This document shows positions 41,049-50,847 of a stretch of 64,000 nt of DNA, in pieces (within the stretch, counting starts at the first letter, position 1; every line of letters starts with the position of its first letter). The position numbers and the translations under genes were made by a program. The stretch comes from Parapusillimonas granuli (GTDB taxonomy: Bacteria; Pseudomonadota; Gammaproteobacteria; Burkholderiales; Burkholderiaceae_B): assembly GCF_013416525.1 (NCBI RefSeq), contig NZ_JACCEM010000007.1, forward strand, positions 186,001-250,000, given 5' to 3'. The notes beneath the pieces are model-generated. The model worked only from the letters and a program-made list of their open reading frames with translations. It made no database searches and was not told where the DNA came from.

Positions 41049-43643
41049 TCAGGAAGGGTCGGGAGCCGCGCCGTCGAGCGTGGCGAGGATGTTGCGTTCG
41101 AATTGTAGCTGGGTCCGCGGGTTGCCCAGGGCGTCGCCTTCGATGATGAAGATGTCCTCGACCCGGTCGCCCAGCGTGAGTATCTTCGCCATCTTGAGGC
41201 TGACGCCGTGGTCGGCGAAGACCCGGGCAAGGCTGTGGAGCAGGCCCGGCCGGTCGGACGCCGTCACCGACAGCCTCCAGGATGCGCTGCGTTCATCCGG
41301 CTGCAGCTCCACGTTGGGCACGATGGGGAACACCCGGGACCGGCGCGAGCCCTTTTTCCAGGACGAAGGAAGCTGGACCGCCGCGGCGCCGGGTCCGGCC
41401 GGGTGCTTGAGCGCGGCCACGAGCTCGTGCTCCACCAGCGTCGCCTGGGAACGGTAGTCTTTTTCATGGGCCGGCAACAGCACGATGAAGCTGTCCAGGG
41501 CCCAGCCGTGCCGGGTGGTGTGTATGCGCGCGTCCTGGATGCTGAAGGCGCGGCGGTCGAAGTACCCGCAGATGGTGACGAACAGGTCGTCGCGGTCCTG
41601 GGTGTAGACCATGACTTGCAGGGCTTCGTTCTGGCCCACGACCCGGGCCTTGACCACGGGCTCGGGGGAATTGACCCGATGGTACAGATGCCGGGTATGC
41701 CAGGCGATCTCGCCGGCTTCATGGCGCAGGAAATACGCCACGTCGAGCTCGTCCCAGAACTGGTCGCGGCTTTCGTCGCGCAGGCCCAGCAGGCGGATCT
41801 CGGTCGCGGCCGCCTCTTTGCGCAGGGCCAGCACCGTGCCCGTGTCGCTGCGGCCGCCGCCCAGCGCCACCAGGGTCTGCTGGTACAGGTTCTCCAGCAG
41901 CTTGCCCTTCCAGGAATTCCATACCTTGGGGCTGGTGCCGCGTATGTCGGCCACCGTCAGCAGGTACAGCGCCGCCAGCCGGCGCTCGGTGCCCACGCAC
42001 TGCGCGAACTGGCTGACGACCTCCGGATCGCTGAGGTCTTTCTTTTGCGCCACGGTGGACATCACCAGATGCCGGCGCACCAGGAATTCGACGAGCTCGG
42101 CGTCTTCGCCTTCGATGCCGTGGTCCGCGCAGAAGCGCCGGGCGTCGATAGCCCCCAGCTCGGAGTGGTCGCCGCCGCGGCCCTTGGCGATGTCATGGAA
42201 GAGGGCGGCGATATACAGCAGCCAATGGCGGTCGAAGTCGGCCATGATCTGGCTGGCCAGGGGGTATTCCTGGGCGTGTTCCGGCATGGTGAAGCGGCGC
42301 AGGTTGCGTATCACCATCAGGATGTGCTGGTCGACCGTGTAGGCATGGAACAGATCGTGCTGCATCTGGCCCACGATGCGCCGGAACACCGGCAGGTAGC
42401 GCGGCAGGATGTTCAGCATCGTCATGCGCCGCAAGGCATGGACCAGGCCGCGCGGCTGCTGGAAGATCTGTATGAACTGCCGGCGATTGACCGGATTCTG
42501 GCGGAACTGGCTGTCGATGCGGCGCCGCGCATGCCACATGGCCCGCAGGGTGGGCGCCGAGATGCCGTCGATGTCGGCGCGTTCCTGCATGATGAGGAAG
42601 GCGCGGAACAGCAGGGCGGGGTTGCGCTCGAAGGCGTCTTCGCGCTGGGTGGCGAGGCGCCCGCGCACCACCGAGAAATCGGCGTCTATGGCCTTGGCCT
42701 GGTCTTCGGGCAAGGGAAACAGCAGCTCTTCTATGCTCTGCAGCAATATGGTGTTTAACTGGTTGACCACGCGCGCCGCCCAGTAATAGCGCTGCATGAG
42801 AATCTCGCTGGGGCGCCGGTTCTTGACCGCTTCGAAGCCGTAGACGGCGGCCAGGCCGGGCTGCAGATCGAACAGCAGGCGGTCTTCGCGGCGCCCGGTC
42901 AGCAGGTGCAGCTCGATCCGCAGGCGCTTGAAGGCCTGCTCGGCGCGCCGCAGGGCCCGGAATTCGGTGGGCGTCAGGAGATCGGTCTGGGCGACTTCGC
43001 TCCAGGTGCCGCCCAGGCCCGCCGCATCGGCCATCCACAGCAGGACTTGAAGATCGCGCAGCCCGCCGGGCGCCTCTTTGCAATTGGGCTCCAGCGCGTA
43101 CGGCGTGTCCTGGTGCCGGGCGTGGCGCTGCTGCATTTCGGCGCGCTTGGCCTGGAAGAAGGCCTGCGGATCCAGCTGCCGGCGCATGGTCTTGCGCAAG
43201 GTCTGCAGCAGCTCGCGCGACCCGACCAGCCAGCGCGCTTCCAGCAAGGCGGTCTCGACCGTGATGTCGTTGGCGGCTTCGCGGCGGCAGTCCTCGATGG
43301 TGCGCACGCTGTGCCCGGGCTCGATGCCCAGGTCCCACATCGCGGCCACCAGGGACTGGATGCGATCCGCCTCCTCGGTCGTCGGCGGGTGTTTCAGCAG
43401 GATCAGGAGGTCGACGTCGGAATACGGGTAGAGCTCGCCGCGCCCGTAGCCGCCCACCGCCGCCAGGGCCGAGCCGGCGGGCAGCGGGTGCAGGCGGACC
43501 AGCTCGCGCAGCGCCTGGTCGGTGATGCGCCGCAAGGCCGTCAGCAGCGCCTCGGGCCGCAGGTGCTCGCGGAATTCCCGTATGGCCTCGGCCCGCCGCG
43601 CGGCGAGCTGTTCGCGCAAGGAGGTGACGAGCGGCGCGGACAT
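41049..43643 (-). CDS. glnD: PII uridylyltransferase / uridylyl-removing enzyme
   Basis: An 864-residue nitrogen sensor that uridylylates PII (GlnB/GlnK) when glutamine is low and removes UMP when it is high. The nucleotidyltransferase motif GGYGRGELYPYSDVDLLIL carries Asp76 and Asp78. The HD hydrolase domain contains LFHDIAKGRGGDHSELG. Two C-terminal ACT domains (VMVYTQDRDDLFVTICGYFD and LSVTASDRPGLLHSLARVF) sense glutamine. Length matches the family (E. coli 890). It follows map on the minus strand after 21 bases, the order often seen in proteobacteria (map-glnD). Confidence 0.96.
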   Translation of the reverse strand: MSAPLVTSLREQLAARRAEAIREFREHLRPEALLTALRRITDQALRELVRLHPLPAGSALAAVGGYGRGELYPYSDVDLLILLKHPPTTEEADRIQSLVAAMWDLGIEPGHSVRTIEDCRREAANDITVETALLEARWLVGSRELLQTLRKTMRRQLDPQAFFQAKRAEMQQRHARHQDTPYALEPNCKEAPGGLRDLQVLLWMADAAGLGGTWSEVAQTDLLTPTEFRALRRAEQAFKRLRIELHLLTGRREDRLLFDLQPGLAAVYGFEAVKNRRPSEILMQRYYWAARVVNQLNTILLQSIEELLFPLPEDQAKAIDADFSVVRGRLATQREDAFERNPALLFRAFLIMQERADIDGISAPTLRAMWHARRRIDSQFRQNPVNRRQFIQIFQQPRGLVHALRRMTMLNILPRYLPVFRRIVGQMQHDLFHAYTVDQHILMVIRNLRRFTMPEHAQEYPLASQIMADFDRHWLLYIAALFHDIAKGRGGDHSELGAIDARRFCADHGIEGEDAELVEFLVRRHLVMSTVAQKKDLSDPEVVSQFAQCVGTERRLAALYLLTVADIRGTSPKVWNSWKGKLLENLYQQTLVALGGGRSDTGTVLALRKEAAATEIRLLGLRDESRDQFWDELDVAYFLRHEAGEIAWHTRHLYHRVNSPEPVVKARVVGQNEALQVMVYTQDRDDLFVTICGYFDRRAFSIQDARIHTTRHGWALDSFIVLLPAHEKDYRSQATLVEHELVAALKHPAGPGAAAVQLPSSWKKGSRRSRVFPIVPNVELQPDERSASWRLSVTASDRPGLLHSLARVFADHGVSLKMAKILTLGDRVEDIFIIEGDALGNPRTQLQFERNILATLDGAAPDPS

Positions 43644-43664
43644 GGCGAGGGCAGGCCGGCGGCC

Positions 43665-44471
43665 CTACGCGCCCTTGACGAAGGCGGGCGGCGCGGGCAT
43701 GTGCTCCGATACCGTCAGGACTTCATAGCCGCCGTCGGTGACCAGGATGCTGTGCTCCCATTGCGCGGACAGGCTGTGGTCGCGGGTGACGACCGTCCAG
43801 CCGTCGGCCAGGGTGCGGATTTCCTTGCGCCCCGCGTTGATCATGGGCTCTATCGTGAAGATCATGCCGGGTTCCAGCTGCAGGCCGGTGCCGGGCTTGC
43901 CGTAGTGCAGCACCTGCGGGTCCTGGTGGAACTTGCGCCCGACGCCGTGGCCGCAGTATTCGCGCACCACCGAGAACCCGTTCTTTTCGGCGTGCTTCTG
44001 GATGGCGTGCCCGATGTCGCCCAGCGTGGCGCCCGGCCGCACCTGCTCGATGCCCAGCCACATGCAGTCGTAGGTGGTCTCGGTCAGGCGGCGCGCCAGG
44101 ATGGACGGTTCGCCCACGTAGTACATGCGGCTGGTGTCGCCGAACCAGCCGTCCTTGATGACGGTGACGTCGATGTTCATGATGTCGCCGTTCTTCAGCA
44201 CCTTGTCGCCCGGTATGCCGTGGCAGATCACATGGTTGACCGACGTGCAGATGGAGGCGGGGAAGGGGGTGTACCCCGGCGGCGCATAGCCCACGGTTGC
44301 GGATTCGACCTTGAGCACATTGGTGATGTAGTCCATGCACAGCCGATCGAGCTCGCCGGTGGTGATGCCCGGGCGCACGTGGGGAGCCAGATAATCGAGC
44401 GTGGCGGCGGCGGCCTGACAGGCGGCGCGCATTTTATCGAGGTCGGTGGGGTCGGTAACGAGTGTGCTCAT
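43665..44471 (-). CDS. map: Methionine aminopeptidase type I
   Basis: A 268-residue cytosolic metalloenzyme that removes initiator methionine. The five metal ligands are Asp101 (NIDVTV), Asp112 (FGDTSRMYY), His175 (CGHGVGRKFH), Glu208 (FTIEPMIN) and Glu239 (WEHSILVT), and His84 (HVICHGIPG) contacts substrate. The ATG at 44471 was chosen over an upstream start that would add 20 non-conserved residues. map and rpsB are divergent, as in many bacteria. Confidence 0.96.
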   Translation of the reverse strand: MSTLVTDPTDLDKMRAACQAAAATLDYLAPHVRPGITTGELDRLCMDYITNVLKVESATVGYAPPGYTPFPASICTSVNHVICHGIPGDKVLKNGDIMNIDVTVIKDGWFGDTSRMYYVGEPSILARRLTETTYDCMWLGIEQVRPGATLGDIGHAIQKHAEKNGFSVVREYCGHGVGRKFHQDPQVLHYGKPGTGLQLEPGMIFTIEPMINAGRKEIRTLADGWTVVTRDHSLSAQWEHSILVTDGGYEVLTVSEHMPAPPAFVKGA

Positions 44472-44505
44472 GTCAACTTGAATCTGATCGGCGAAAAATA
44501 GTAGA

Positions 44506-44511
44506 ATTATA
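44506..44511 (-). promoter_or_regulatory. Consensus -10 box of map
   Basis: TATAAT on the minus strand, 35 bases before the map ATG. The -35 region is poor. Confidence 0.5.
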
Positions 44512-44572
44512 GGCTTTCCTTGATTTTCCACATGTTCGTTGCGGCGGCGCTTAGCGGTGTTGCCTTGTGGCT

Positions 44573-44635
44573 TAGGCCTTATACCGTAGGCCTTATACGC
44601 AACCCAATACGCGCAACCTCAATACGCGCAACCTC
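44573..44635 (+). repeat. Two short tandem duplications upstream of rpsB
   Basis: TAGGCCTTATAC occurs at 44573-44584 and again at 44587-44598 (14-base period). Next to it AATACGCGCAACCTC is repeated exactly at 44606-44620 and 44621-44635 (15-base period). A partial form (ATACGCAACCC) joins the two blocks. They look like slippage duplications within a promoter/leader region. Confidence 0.8.
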
Positions 44636-44752
44636 AGCCTCTTAGTTCAGGGCTGCATCTGCGCCATGCCGGGCTTGTGGAAGGCCTTTCGGAAAGCTTT
44701 GTGAAATTAAAATCGCGCACCCGGCGCCTTAAGGGTGTCCTTGCCATTGTAG

Positions 44753-44772
44753 CGCCCGCAAGCTTGCGGGCG
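44753..44772 (+). promoter_or_regulatory. Perfect palindrome in the rpsB leader
   Basis: The two 10-base arms CGCCCGCAAG and CTTGCGGGCG abut, ending 50 bases before the rpsB ATG. In RNA it would form a stem with a tight loop. It could belong to an S2 autoregulatory element, known for rpsB leaders in other proteobacteria; that is inference. Confidence 0.4.
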
Positions 44773-44822
44773 ACCTTGGCGGGATGCAAGCCTGGTGCAA
44801 GACCCAACCCTTGGAGAATATT

Positions 44823-45572
44823 ATGTCTTTGATGCGTGAAATGCTGGAAGCCGGTGTGCACTTTGGCCACCAGACCCGTTACTGGAACCCCAAGATGGCG
44901 CCGTTCATCTTCGGCCAGCGCAACAAGATCCACATCGTCAACCTTGAGCAGACCGTCGCCAAGTACCAGGAAGCCACGAAATTCGTGCGCCAGCTGGCCG
45001 CCCGCGGAGGCACCGTCCTGTTCGTCGGCACCAAGCGCGCCGCCCGCGAACTCGTGGCCGCCGAAGCCGCCCGCTGCGGCATGCCCTACGTCGACAGCCG
45101 CTGGCTGGGCGGCATGATGACCAACTTCAAGACGGTCAAGACCTCGGTCAAGCGCCTGAAGGAAATGGAAGCCCAGCTGGCCGAAGGCGCAACCGAGCGC
45201 ATGAGCAAGAAAGACGCCCTGATGTTCGACCGCGAGCTTGAAAAGCTCAACAAGGCGATCGGCGGCATCAAGGACATGAACAATCTGCCCGATGCCTTGT
45301 TCGTGATCGACGTCGGCTACCACAAGATCGCGGTGGCGGAAGCCCGCACGCTCGGCATCCCGGTCGTCGCGGTCGTCGATACCAACCACTCGCCCGAAGG
45401 CGTGGACTACGTCATCCCCGGCAACGACGACTCGGCCAAGGCCATCGCCTTGTATGCGCGCGGCATGGCCGACGCCGTGCTGGAAGGCCGCGAACAGAAC
45501 CTCAACGGCCTGGTCGAGGAAATCACCGAAGGCGACGAAGAGTTCGTGGAAGTCGACGAAGACCGCGAATAA
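44823..45572 (+). CDS. rpsB: 30S ribosomal protein S2
   Basis: A 249-residue ribosomal protein on the 30S platform. The N-terminal [25 protein letters not shown] and the central [17 protein letters not shown] and [19 protein letters not shown] are near-universal S2 signatures. The acidic C-terminus ends in EVDEDRE. A TTGGAG ribosome-binding site precedes the ATG at 44823; an in-frame upstream start at 44784 was rejected. tsf follows after an attenuator-like hairpin, as in most bacteria. Confidence 0.98.
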   Translation: MSLMREMLEAGVHFGHQTRYWNPKMAPFIFGQRNKIHIVNLEQTVAKYQEATKFVRQLAARGGTVLFVGTKRAARELVAAEAARCGMPYVDSRWLGGMMTNFKTVKTSVKRLKEMEAQLAEGATERMSKKDALMFDRELEKLNKAIGGIKDMNNLPDALFVIDVGYHKIAVAEARTLGIPVVAVVDTNHSPEGVDYVIPGNDDSAKAIALYARGMADAVLEGREQNLNGLVEEITEGDEEFVEVDEDRE

Positions 45573-45649
45573 GCCCTGGGCCGGCCCAGCCGGCCCGGCA
45601 TCGGCATGCCGCCCACCGGCGCGGCGTGCTTCGCGATCGTTTCGCAGTT

Positions 45650-45675
45650 GCCCCGGCCCGGCCGGGGCGTGTTTT
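45650..45675 (+). terminator. Attenuator-like hairpin between rpsB and tsf
   Basis: GCCCCGGC (45650-45657) pairs with GCCGGGGC (45661-45668) around CCG; GTG and four T residues follow. It ends 18 bases before the tsf GTG. A second GC-rich inverted repeat lies just after the rpsB stop. Partial termination here would keep S2 and EF-Ts output unequal, as known for E. coli rpsB-tsf. Confidence 0.55.
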
Positions 45676-45693
45676 GAAGAATTGGAGAAAATA

Positions 45694-46572
45694 GTGGCTC
45701 AAATTACCGCATCCATGGTCAAAGAACTCCGTGAGAAAACCGACGCCCCCATGATGGAGTGCAAGAAAGCACTGACCGAGGCGGACGGGGACATGGCTCG
45801 CGCCGAAGAGATTCTCCGCGTGAAACTGGGCAACAAGGCCAGCAAGGCCGCCGCGCGCATCACGGCCGAAGGCCTGATCGGGCTGCACATCGCCGCCGAC
45901 GGCAAGCGCGGCACCCTGATCGAAGTCAACTGCGAAACCGACTTCGTCGCCAAGAACGACGACTTCATCGCGTTCATCAATCAGGTCGCCGAACTGGCCA
46001 CCGAAAAGAACCCCGCCGACGTCGCGGCGCTGAACGAGCTGCCCCTGGGCGACGGCACGGTCGAAAGCATCCGTGCCGCGCTGGTGGGCAAGATCGGCGA
46101 AAACATCTCCATCCGCCGCTTCGAGCGCTTTGAGACCGCCGACCAGCTGGCCAGCTACGTGCACGGCGGCAAGATCGGCGTGCTGGTCGAGTTCTCCGGC
46201 CCCGACGAAACCGGCAAGGACCTGGCCATGCACATCGCGGCCACCAAGCCCAAGGCGCTCGACGCCGCCGGCGTGCCGGCCGCCGACATCGCCGCCGAGC
46301 GCTCGGTCGCCGAACAGAAGGCTGCCGAATCCGGCAAGCCCGCCGAGATCGTCGCCAAGATGGTCGAGGGCTCCGTCCAGAAATTCCTGAAGGAAGTCAC
46401 GCTGCTGTCCCAGCCGTTCGTCAAGAACGACAAGCAGACCGTCGAGCAGATGCTGAAGGAAAAGGGCGCGAAGGTCGCTCGCTTCTCGCTCTACGTGGTC
46501 GGCGAAGGCATCGAGAAGAAGTCCGAAGACTTCGCCGCGGAAGTCGCGGCGGCGGCTGCCGGCAACGCCTGA
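45694..46572 (+). CDS. tsf: Elongation factor Ts
   Basis: A 292-residue guanine-nucleotide exchange factor for EF-Tu. It opens [32 protein letters not shown], the UBA-like N-domain, followed by the exchange motif [13 protein letters not shown] and [10 protein letters not shown]. The start is GTG at 45694, with TTGGAGAAA seven bases upstream; the longer open frame would overlap rpsB. Length is close to E. coli (283). Confidence 0.97.
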   Translation: MAQITASMVKELREKTDAPMMECKKALTEADGDMARAEEILRVKLGNKASKAAARITAEGLIGLHIAADGKRGTLIEVNCETDFVAKNDDFIAFINQVAELATEKNPADVAALNELPLGDGTVESIRAALVGKIGENISIRRFERFETADQLASYVHGGKIGVLVEFSGPDETGKDLAMHIAATKPKALDAAGVPAADIAAERSVAEQKAAESGKPAEIVAKMVEGSVQKFLKEVTLLSQPFVKNDKQTVEQMLKEKGAKVARFSLYVVGEGIEKKSEDFAAEVAAAAAGNA

Positions 46573-46589
46573 TCGCGCATCGGGCAACA

Positions 46590-46613
46590 GGGCCGGCGCT
46601 ATCGCGCCGGCCC
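46590..46613 (+). terminator. Strong hairpin after tsf, no T-tract
   Basis: GGGCCGGCGC (46590-46599) pairs perfectly with GCGCCGGCCC (46604-46613) around a TATC tetraloop. It begins 18 bases after the tsf stop. No T-run follows, so it may stabilise the 3' end or reduce rather than end transcription into pyrH. Confidence 0.5.
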
Positions 46614-46659
46614 CACTCTGGCTTACACTTTCGTTGGATTGTTTACCGGGATACTACCT

Positions 46660-47376
46660 ATGACCAACCGATCGTATAAGCGTGTTCTTCTCAAGCTGTC
46701 CGGCGAAGCGCTGATGGGTGAAGACGCGTTTGGGATCAACCGCGCCACGATCTTGCGCATGACGGAAGAAATCGCCGAAGTCGCCACCCTGGGCGTCGAA
46801 CTGGCGATCGTCATCGGCGGCGGCAACATCTTCCGCGGCGTCGCGCCCGGCGCGCAGGGCATGGACCGCGCCACCGCCGACTACATGGGCATGATGGCCA
46901 CCGTCATGAACGCCCTGGCCCTGCAAGATGCGCTCAAGCACCGCGGCATCGACACCCGTGTGCAGTCCGCGCTCAATATCGATCAGGTCGTCGAACCCTA
47001 TATCCGCCCCAAGGCCTTGCGCTATCTCGAAGAAGGCAAGGTGGTGGTCTTCGCCGCCGGCACCGGCAACCCCTTTTTCACGACCGACACGGCCGCCGCG
47101 CTGCGCGGCGCGGAAATCGGCGCCGAGATCGTGCTCAAGGCCACCAAGGTCGACGGCATCTACAGCGCCGACCCCAATAAAGACCCCAACGCCACGCGTT
47201 ATTCGCGCATCAGCTTCGACGAAGCCATCGTGCGCCGCCTCGAAGTCATGGATGCCACGGCGTTCGCGCTGTGCCGCGATCAGAAGCTGCCGATCAAGGT
47301 GTTTTCCATCAACAAGCCCGGGGCGCTGAAAAGGGCGGTCTCGGGCGAAGACGAAGGTACACTGGTACACGTTTGA
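46660..47376 (+). CDS. pyrH: UMP kinase
   Basis: A 238-residue hexameric kinase that phosphorylates UMP to UDP, regulated by GTP and UTP. Family features are [53 protein letters not shown] and [19 protein letters not shown], and [16 protein letters not shown]. The ATG at 46660 was preferred over an upstream non-ATG start. frr follows after 10 bases, in the usual rpsB-tsf-pyrH-frr order. Confidence 0.97.
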   Translation: MTNRSYKRVLLKLSGEALMGEDAFGINRATILRMTEEIAEVATLGVELAIVIGGGNIFRGVAPGAQGMDRATADYMGMMATVMNALALQDALKHRGIDTRVQSALNIDQVVEPYIRPKALRYLEEGKVVVFAAGTGNPFFTTDTAAALRGAEIGAEIVLKATKVDGIYSADPNKDPNATRYSRISFDEAIVRRLEVMDATAFALCRDQKLPIKVFSINKPGALKRAVSGEDEGTLVHV

Positions 47377-47386
47377 TAAAGGAATA

Positions 47387-47950
47387 ATGATGAGTCTTTC
47401 AGAAGTCAGGAAATCGGCCGAGCAACGCATGGGCAAGTCGATCGAAACGCTCAAAGTCAACCTGTCCAAGATCCGCACCGGGCGGGCGCACGCGGGCATC
47501 CTTGATCACGTCCTGGTCGAATACTACGGCTCGCCCGTGCCGGTCAGCCAGGTCGCCAACGTCAACCTGGTCGACGCCCGCACGCTCAGCGTCCAGGTCT
47601 GGGAAAAGAACATGGCCGGCCCGGTCGAGAAAGCCATCCGCGAATCCGACCTGGGGCTCAATCCCATCTCCATGGGCGACAACATCCGCGTTCCCATGCC
47701 CGCGCTCACCGAGGAACGCCGCCGCGACCTGACCAAGGTCGTGCGCACCGAAGGCGAGGACGCCAAGGTGGCCGTGCGCAACCTGCGCCGCGACGCCAAC
47801 GACACGCTCAAGAAGATGGTCAAGGAGAAGGAAATCTCCGAAGACGAAGAACGCCGCACGCAGGACGAAATCCAGAAGCTCACCGACAAGCACGTTGCCG
47901 AGATCGACAAGCTGGTTGCGCAGAAAGAAGCGGAAATCATGACGGTCTAG
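47387..47950 (+). CDS. frr: Ribosome recycling factor
   Basis: A 187-residue factor that, with EF-G, splits post-termination ribosomes. The family hallmarks are [38 protein letters not shown], then the long charged helices ([31 protein letters not shown]). An adjacent second ATG at 47390 could equally be the start. A GGAAT ribosome-binding site lies 6 bases upstream. Confidence 0.97.
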   Translation: MMSLSEVRKSAEQRMGKSIETLKVNLSKIRTGRAHAGILDHVLVEYYGSPVPVSQVANVNLVDARTLSVQVWEKNMAGPVEKAIRESDLGLNPISMGDNIRVPMPALTEERRRDLTKVVRTEGEDAKVAVRNLRRDANDTLKKMVKEKEISEDEERRTQDEIQKLTDKHVAEIDKLVAQKEAEIMTV

Positions 47951-47988
47951 GGCCTGTCGGACCTAGCCCCGCGGCGCCGGACTCATAC

Positions 47989-48747
47989 ATGATCGACAGC
48001 TCCACCCTATCGATACCCCTTTGCACGGATACCCCGCGTCACCTGGCCATCATCATGGATGGCAACGGCCGCTGGGCCACCAAGCGGTTCCTGCCCCGCA
48101 CGGCGGGGCACGTGCGCGGCGTGCAGGCGGTCAGGAGAGTGGTCGAAGCCTGCGGGCAGCGCGGGGTCGAATACCTGACGCTTTTCGCCTTCAGCTCCGA
48201 GAACTGGCGCCGGCCCCAGGAAGAGGTCTCGCTGCTCATGCGGCTCTTCGTGCAGGCGCTGGAAAAAGAAGTCGACAAGCTGCAGGAGCAGGGCGTGCGG
48301 CTGCGGGTGGTGGGCGATCTCGCGCCGTTCGACGACCGCCTGCGCGAGCTCATCCGCGATGCGGAGCAAAGAACCGCCGGCAACAGCGCGCTGCACCTGA
48401 CCATCGCGGCCAACTACGGCGGCCGCTGGGACATCCTGCAAGCCATGCGCCGGCTGCTGCGCGACCGGCCCGAACTCGGCCGCGACCCGGACGCCATCGA
48501 CGAGCGCCTGCTGTCCCAGTACCTGTCCATGGCGTTCGCGCCCGAGCCCGACCTGTTCATCCGCACGGGCGGCGAGCAGCGCATTTCCAATTTCCTGATC
48601 TGGCAGCTCGCCTATACCGAGCTCTATTTTTCCGACGACTTCTGGCCCGATTTCGGCGGCAAGGAAATCGATCGCGCCTTTGAGTGGTATAAAACCCGGG
48701 AGCGCCGTTTCGGGCGCACCAGTGCGCAGGTCTTGAGCCAGGCCTGA
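47989..48747 (+). CDS. uppS: Undecaprenyl diphosphate synthase (cis-prenyltransferase)
   Basis: A 252-residue enzyme that extends farnesyl diphosphate with eight isopentenyl units to make the C55 carrier lipid for peptidoglycan and O-antigen. The catalytic Asp24 lies in [13 protein letters not shown]; the loop [23 protein letters not shown] and the C-terminal [28 protein letters not shown] are diagnostic. It lies 38 bases after frr, has no clear Shine-Dalgarno sequence, and precedes cdsA by 15 bases. Confidence 0.97.
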   Translation: MIDSSTLSIPLCTDTPRHLAIIMDGNGRWATKRFLPRTAGHVRGVQAVRRVVEACGQRGVEYLTLFAFSSENWRRPQEEVSLLMRLFVQALEKEVDKLQEQGVRLRVVGDLAPFDDRLRELIRDAEQRTAGNSALHLTIAANYGGRWDILQAMRRLLRDRPELGRDPDAIDERLLSQYLSMAFAPEPDLFIRTGGEQRISNFLIWQLAYTELYFSDDFWPDFGGKEIDRAFEWYKTRERRFGRTSAQVLSQA

Positions 48748-48762
48748 CTTTCCGGAGTTCCT

Positions 48763-49617
48763 ATGTTGAAGCAGCGCGTCATCACGGCAGTCGTCCTATT
48801 GGCCATATTGCTGGGGACGCTGCTGGCGCCCGGCCCCTGGCCGCTGGTCGCCCTGCTGACCCTCGCCGCGGGTTGCGCGCTCTGGGAATGGCTGCGCCTG
48901 ACCTGGCCCGCGCAGGGCAGCCTCTGGCCGGCCGGCCTGGCCGCCGCATGCGCCGCCGTGCTGTTCGGCATCGCGTATTTCTGGCTCCAGGCGGACCCCC
49001 CCGGCTGGGCATCCGCCTTGCGGCAAGGCGTCAACCGGTGGCTGCTGCCCGCCGTCGTCGGCGTCTGGGTGTTCGGCGCCGCCGCCCTGGTGATCCAGGG
49101 CCAGTCGGCCCGGCGCACCGGCGGGGTCGCGCTGAGCCTGTTCGCCTTCGCCGCCATGTTCGCCGTCTGGGCCGCCCTGGTGCAGATCTTCATCACGCGC
49201 GGCGCCTGGTACCTGGTGTCGCTGATGGCGCTGATCTGGTTCGCGGACATCGCCGCCTATTTCACCGGCAGGGCCTTGGGCAGGCACAAGCTGGCGCCGC
49301 GGGTCAGCCCAGGCAAGACCTGGGAGGGCGCTTTCGGCGGCGTGATCGCGGCCGTCCTCTGGGTCTGGGCCAGCAGCTTCTGGCCGGGCAGCTTCGGCGC
49401 CGAGCTGTTCCGGCAATGGCCCTGGTGGGGCGTGGTGCTGGTGTCGGCCTTCCTGGCGGCATTGTCCATCGTCGGCGATCTCTTCGAGTCGCTGCTCAAG
49501 CGCCGCGCGGGCGTCAAGGACTCCAGCCAGCTGCTGCCCGGCCATGGCGGCGCCTATGACCGCATCGACGCCTTGCTGCCGGTGGCGCCGCTGGCCATGC
49601 TTTTGACGGGGGTCTGA
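48763..49617 (+). CDS. cdsA: Phosphatidate cytidylyltransferase
   Basis: A 284-residue polytopic inner-membrane enzyme that makes CDP-diacylglycerol, the precursor of all bacterial phospholipids, including the phosphatidylglycerol used by ClsB (7916). The C-terminal signature [37 protein letters not shown] is complete, and [13 protein letters not shown] precedes it. About seven to eight membrane segments are seen. GGAG lies 8 bases upstream of the ATG. It stands in the conserved uppS-cdsA-dxr-rseP order. Confidence 0.95.
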   Translation: MLKQRVITAVVLLAILLGTLLAPGPWPLVALLTLAAGCALWEWLRLTWPAQGSLWPAGLAAACAAVLFGIAYFWLQADPPGWASALRQGVNRWLLPAVVGVWVFGAAALVIQGQSARRTGGVALSLFAFAAMFAVWAALVQIFITRGAWYLVSLMALIWFADIAAYFTGRALGRHKLAPRVSPGKTWEGAFGGVIAAVLWVWASSFWPGSFGAELFRQWPWWGVVLVSAFLAALSIVGDLFESLLKRRAGVKDSSQLLPGHGGAYDRIDALLPVAPLAMLLTGV

Positions 49618-49622
49618 ATACC

Positions 49623-50825
49623 ATGAAGCTGCAACATGTATGCGTACTGGGCTCCACCGGCTCCATCGGCGAGAGCACCCTGGACGTCATCGCCAGGCAC
49701 CCCGACGTGCTGTCCGTGTACGCCCTCAGCGCGAACACCCGCATCGACAAGCTCGCCCGGCAGGCGGCCGCCACCGGCGCCCGGGTCGTGGTCGTTCCCA
49801 CCGACGATGCCAAGCGCCGTTTCACCGACGCCTGGCGGGGCGCGGCGGCCATGCCCGAGATACGCGTCGGCCCCCAGGCGCTGGCCGACACCGCGGCCGA
49901 CCCGGAAGTCACGACGGTCATGGCGGCCATCGTCGGCGCCGCCGGCCTGCCGTCCGCGCTGGCGGCGGCCCGAGCCGGCAAAAGGGTGCTGCTGGCCAAC
50001 AAAGAGGCACTGGTGGCCGCGGGCGGCCTGTTCATGCGCACCGTGCGCGAATCCGGGGCCGAGCTCCTGCCCATAGACAGCGAGCACAACGCCATCTTCC
50101 AGTGCATGCCGCGCGGCCGCGGGGCGGCGGCGCCGTCCGAGCCCGCCAAGGGCGTGCGGCGCCTGCTGCTGACCGCGTCGGGCGGCCCTTTCCGCACGAC
50201 CGCGCTGGACCAGCTCGGGGCGGTGACGCCCGACCAGGCCTGCGCGCACCCGAACTGGAGCATGGGGCGCAAGATTTCCGTCGATTCGGCCACCATGCTC
50301 AACAAAGGCCTGGAAGTCATCGAGGCGCATTGGCTGTTCGCCATGCCGGTCGAGCGCATCCAGGTCGTGGTGCACCCGCAAAGCGTGGTCCATTCCATGG
50401 TGGAATACGAAGACGGCTCCATCCTGGCGCAGCTGGGCCAGCCCGACATGCGCACCCCCATCGCCTACGGCCTGGGGTTTCCCGAGCGCATCGACAGCGG
50501 GGTGGGGCTGCTGTCCCTGGCGGCGCTGGGCCGGCTGGACTTCGAAGAACCCGATTTCGAGCGCTTTCCCTGCCTGCGCCTGTCCTTCGACGCCCTGAGG
50601 ACCGGCCAGGCGGCCTGCGTCGCCCTGAACGCCGCCAACGAAATCGCCGTCGACCGCTTCCTCAAGCAGCAGATTCGGTATACTGAAATCGCGCACGTCA
50701 TCGAGGACTGCCTCGACAAAATAAACGGCATGTCCGTCAGCCGGCTCGATTCGCTGGACGACGTGCTCGCGCTCGACGCCCATACCCGCAAGATCGCGTC
50801 GCAGCGCTGCCTCATACAGGCCTGA
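49623..50825 (+). CDS. dxr: 1-Deoxy-D-xylulose 5-phosphate reductoisomerase
   Basis: A 400-residue NADPH-dependent enzyme making 2-C-methyl-D-erythritol 4-phosphate, the committed step of the MEP isoprenoid pathway. The NADPH loop [19 protein letters not shown] is at the N-terminus. [11 protein letters not shown], the metal-binding [42 protein letters not shown] and the MEYEDGS-like [13 protein letters not shown] complete the active site. It supplies isoprenoids for UppS two genes upstream. cdsA ends 5 bases before. Confidence 0.97.
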   Translation: MKLQHVCVLGSTGSIGESTLDVIARHPDVLSVYALSANTRIDKLARQAAATGARVVVVPTDDAKRRFTDAWRGAAAMPEIRVGPQALADTAADPEVTTVMAAIVGAAGLPSALAAARAGKRVLLANKEALVAAGGLFMRTVRESGAELLPIDSEHNAIFQCMPRGRGAAAPSEPAKGVRRLLLTASGGPFRTTALDQLGAVTPDQACAHPNWSMGRKISVDSATMLNKGLEVIEAHWLFAMPVERIQVVVHPQSVVHSMVEYEDGSILAQLGQPDMRTPIAYGLGFPERIDSGVGLLSLAALGRLDFEEPDFERFPCLRLSFDALRTGQAACVALNAANEIAVDRFLKQQIRYTEIAHVIEDCLDKINGMSVSRLDSLDDVLALDAHTRKIASQRCLIQA

Positions 50826-50847
50826 TCGTCGTTTTTCCTGGAATTCC

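Larger units (their letters stand above)
44472..44822. other. 351-base intergenic region between map and rpsB
   Basis: No gene is visible. The region holds the divergent promoters of map and rpsB, two short tandem repeats (44573-44635) and a perfect palindrome in the rpsB leader (44753-44772). A CACCC/GGGTG hairpin lies at 44718-44737. A TAAAAT at 44708-44713 is a possible rpsB -10, but no convincing -35 accompanies it. Confidence 0.6.

Noticed and set aside
44573-44635. CRISPR-like repeats
   Set aside because: Units are 14-15 bases, directly abutting, with only two copies each; no spacers and no cas genes.
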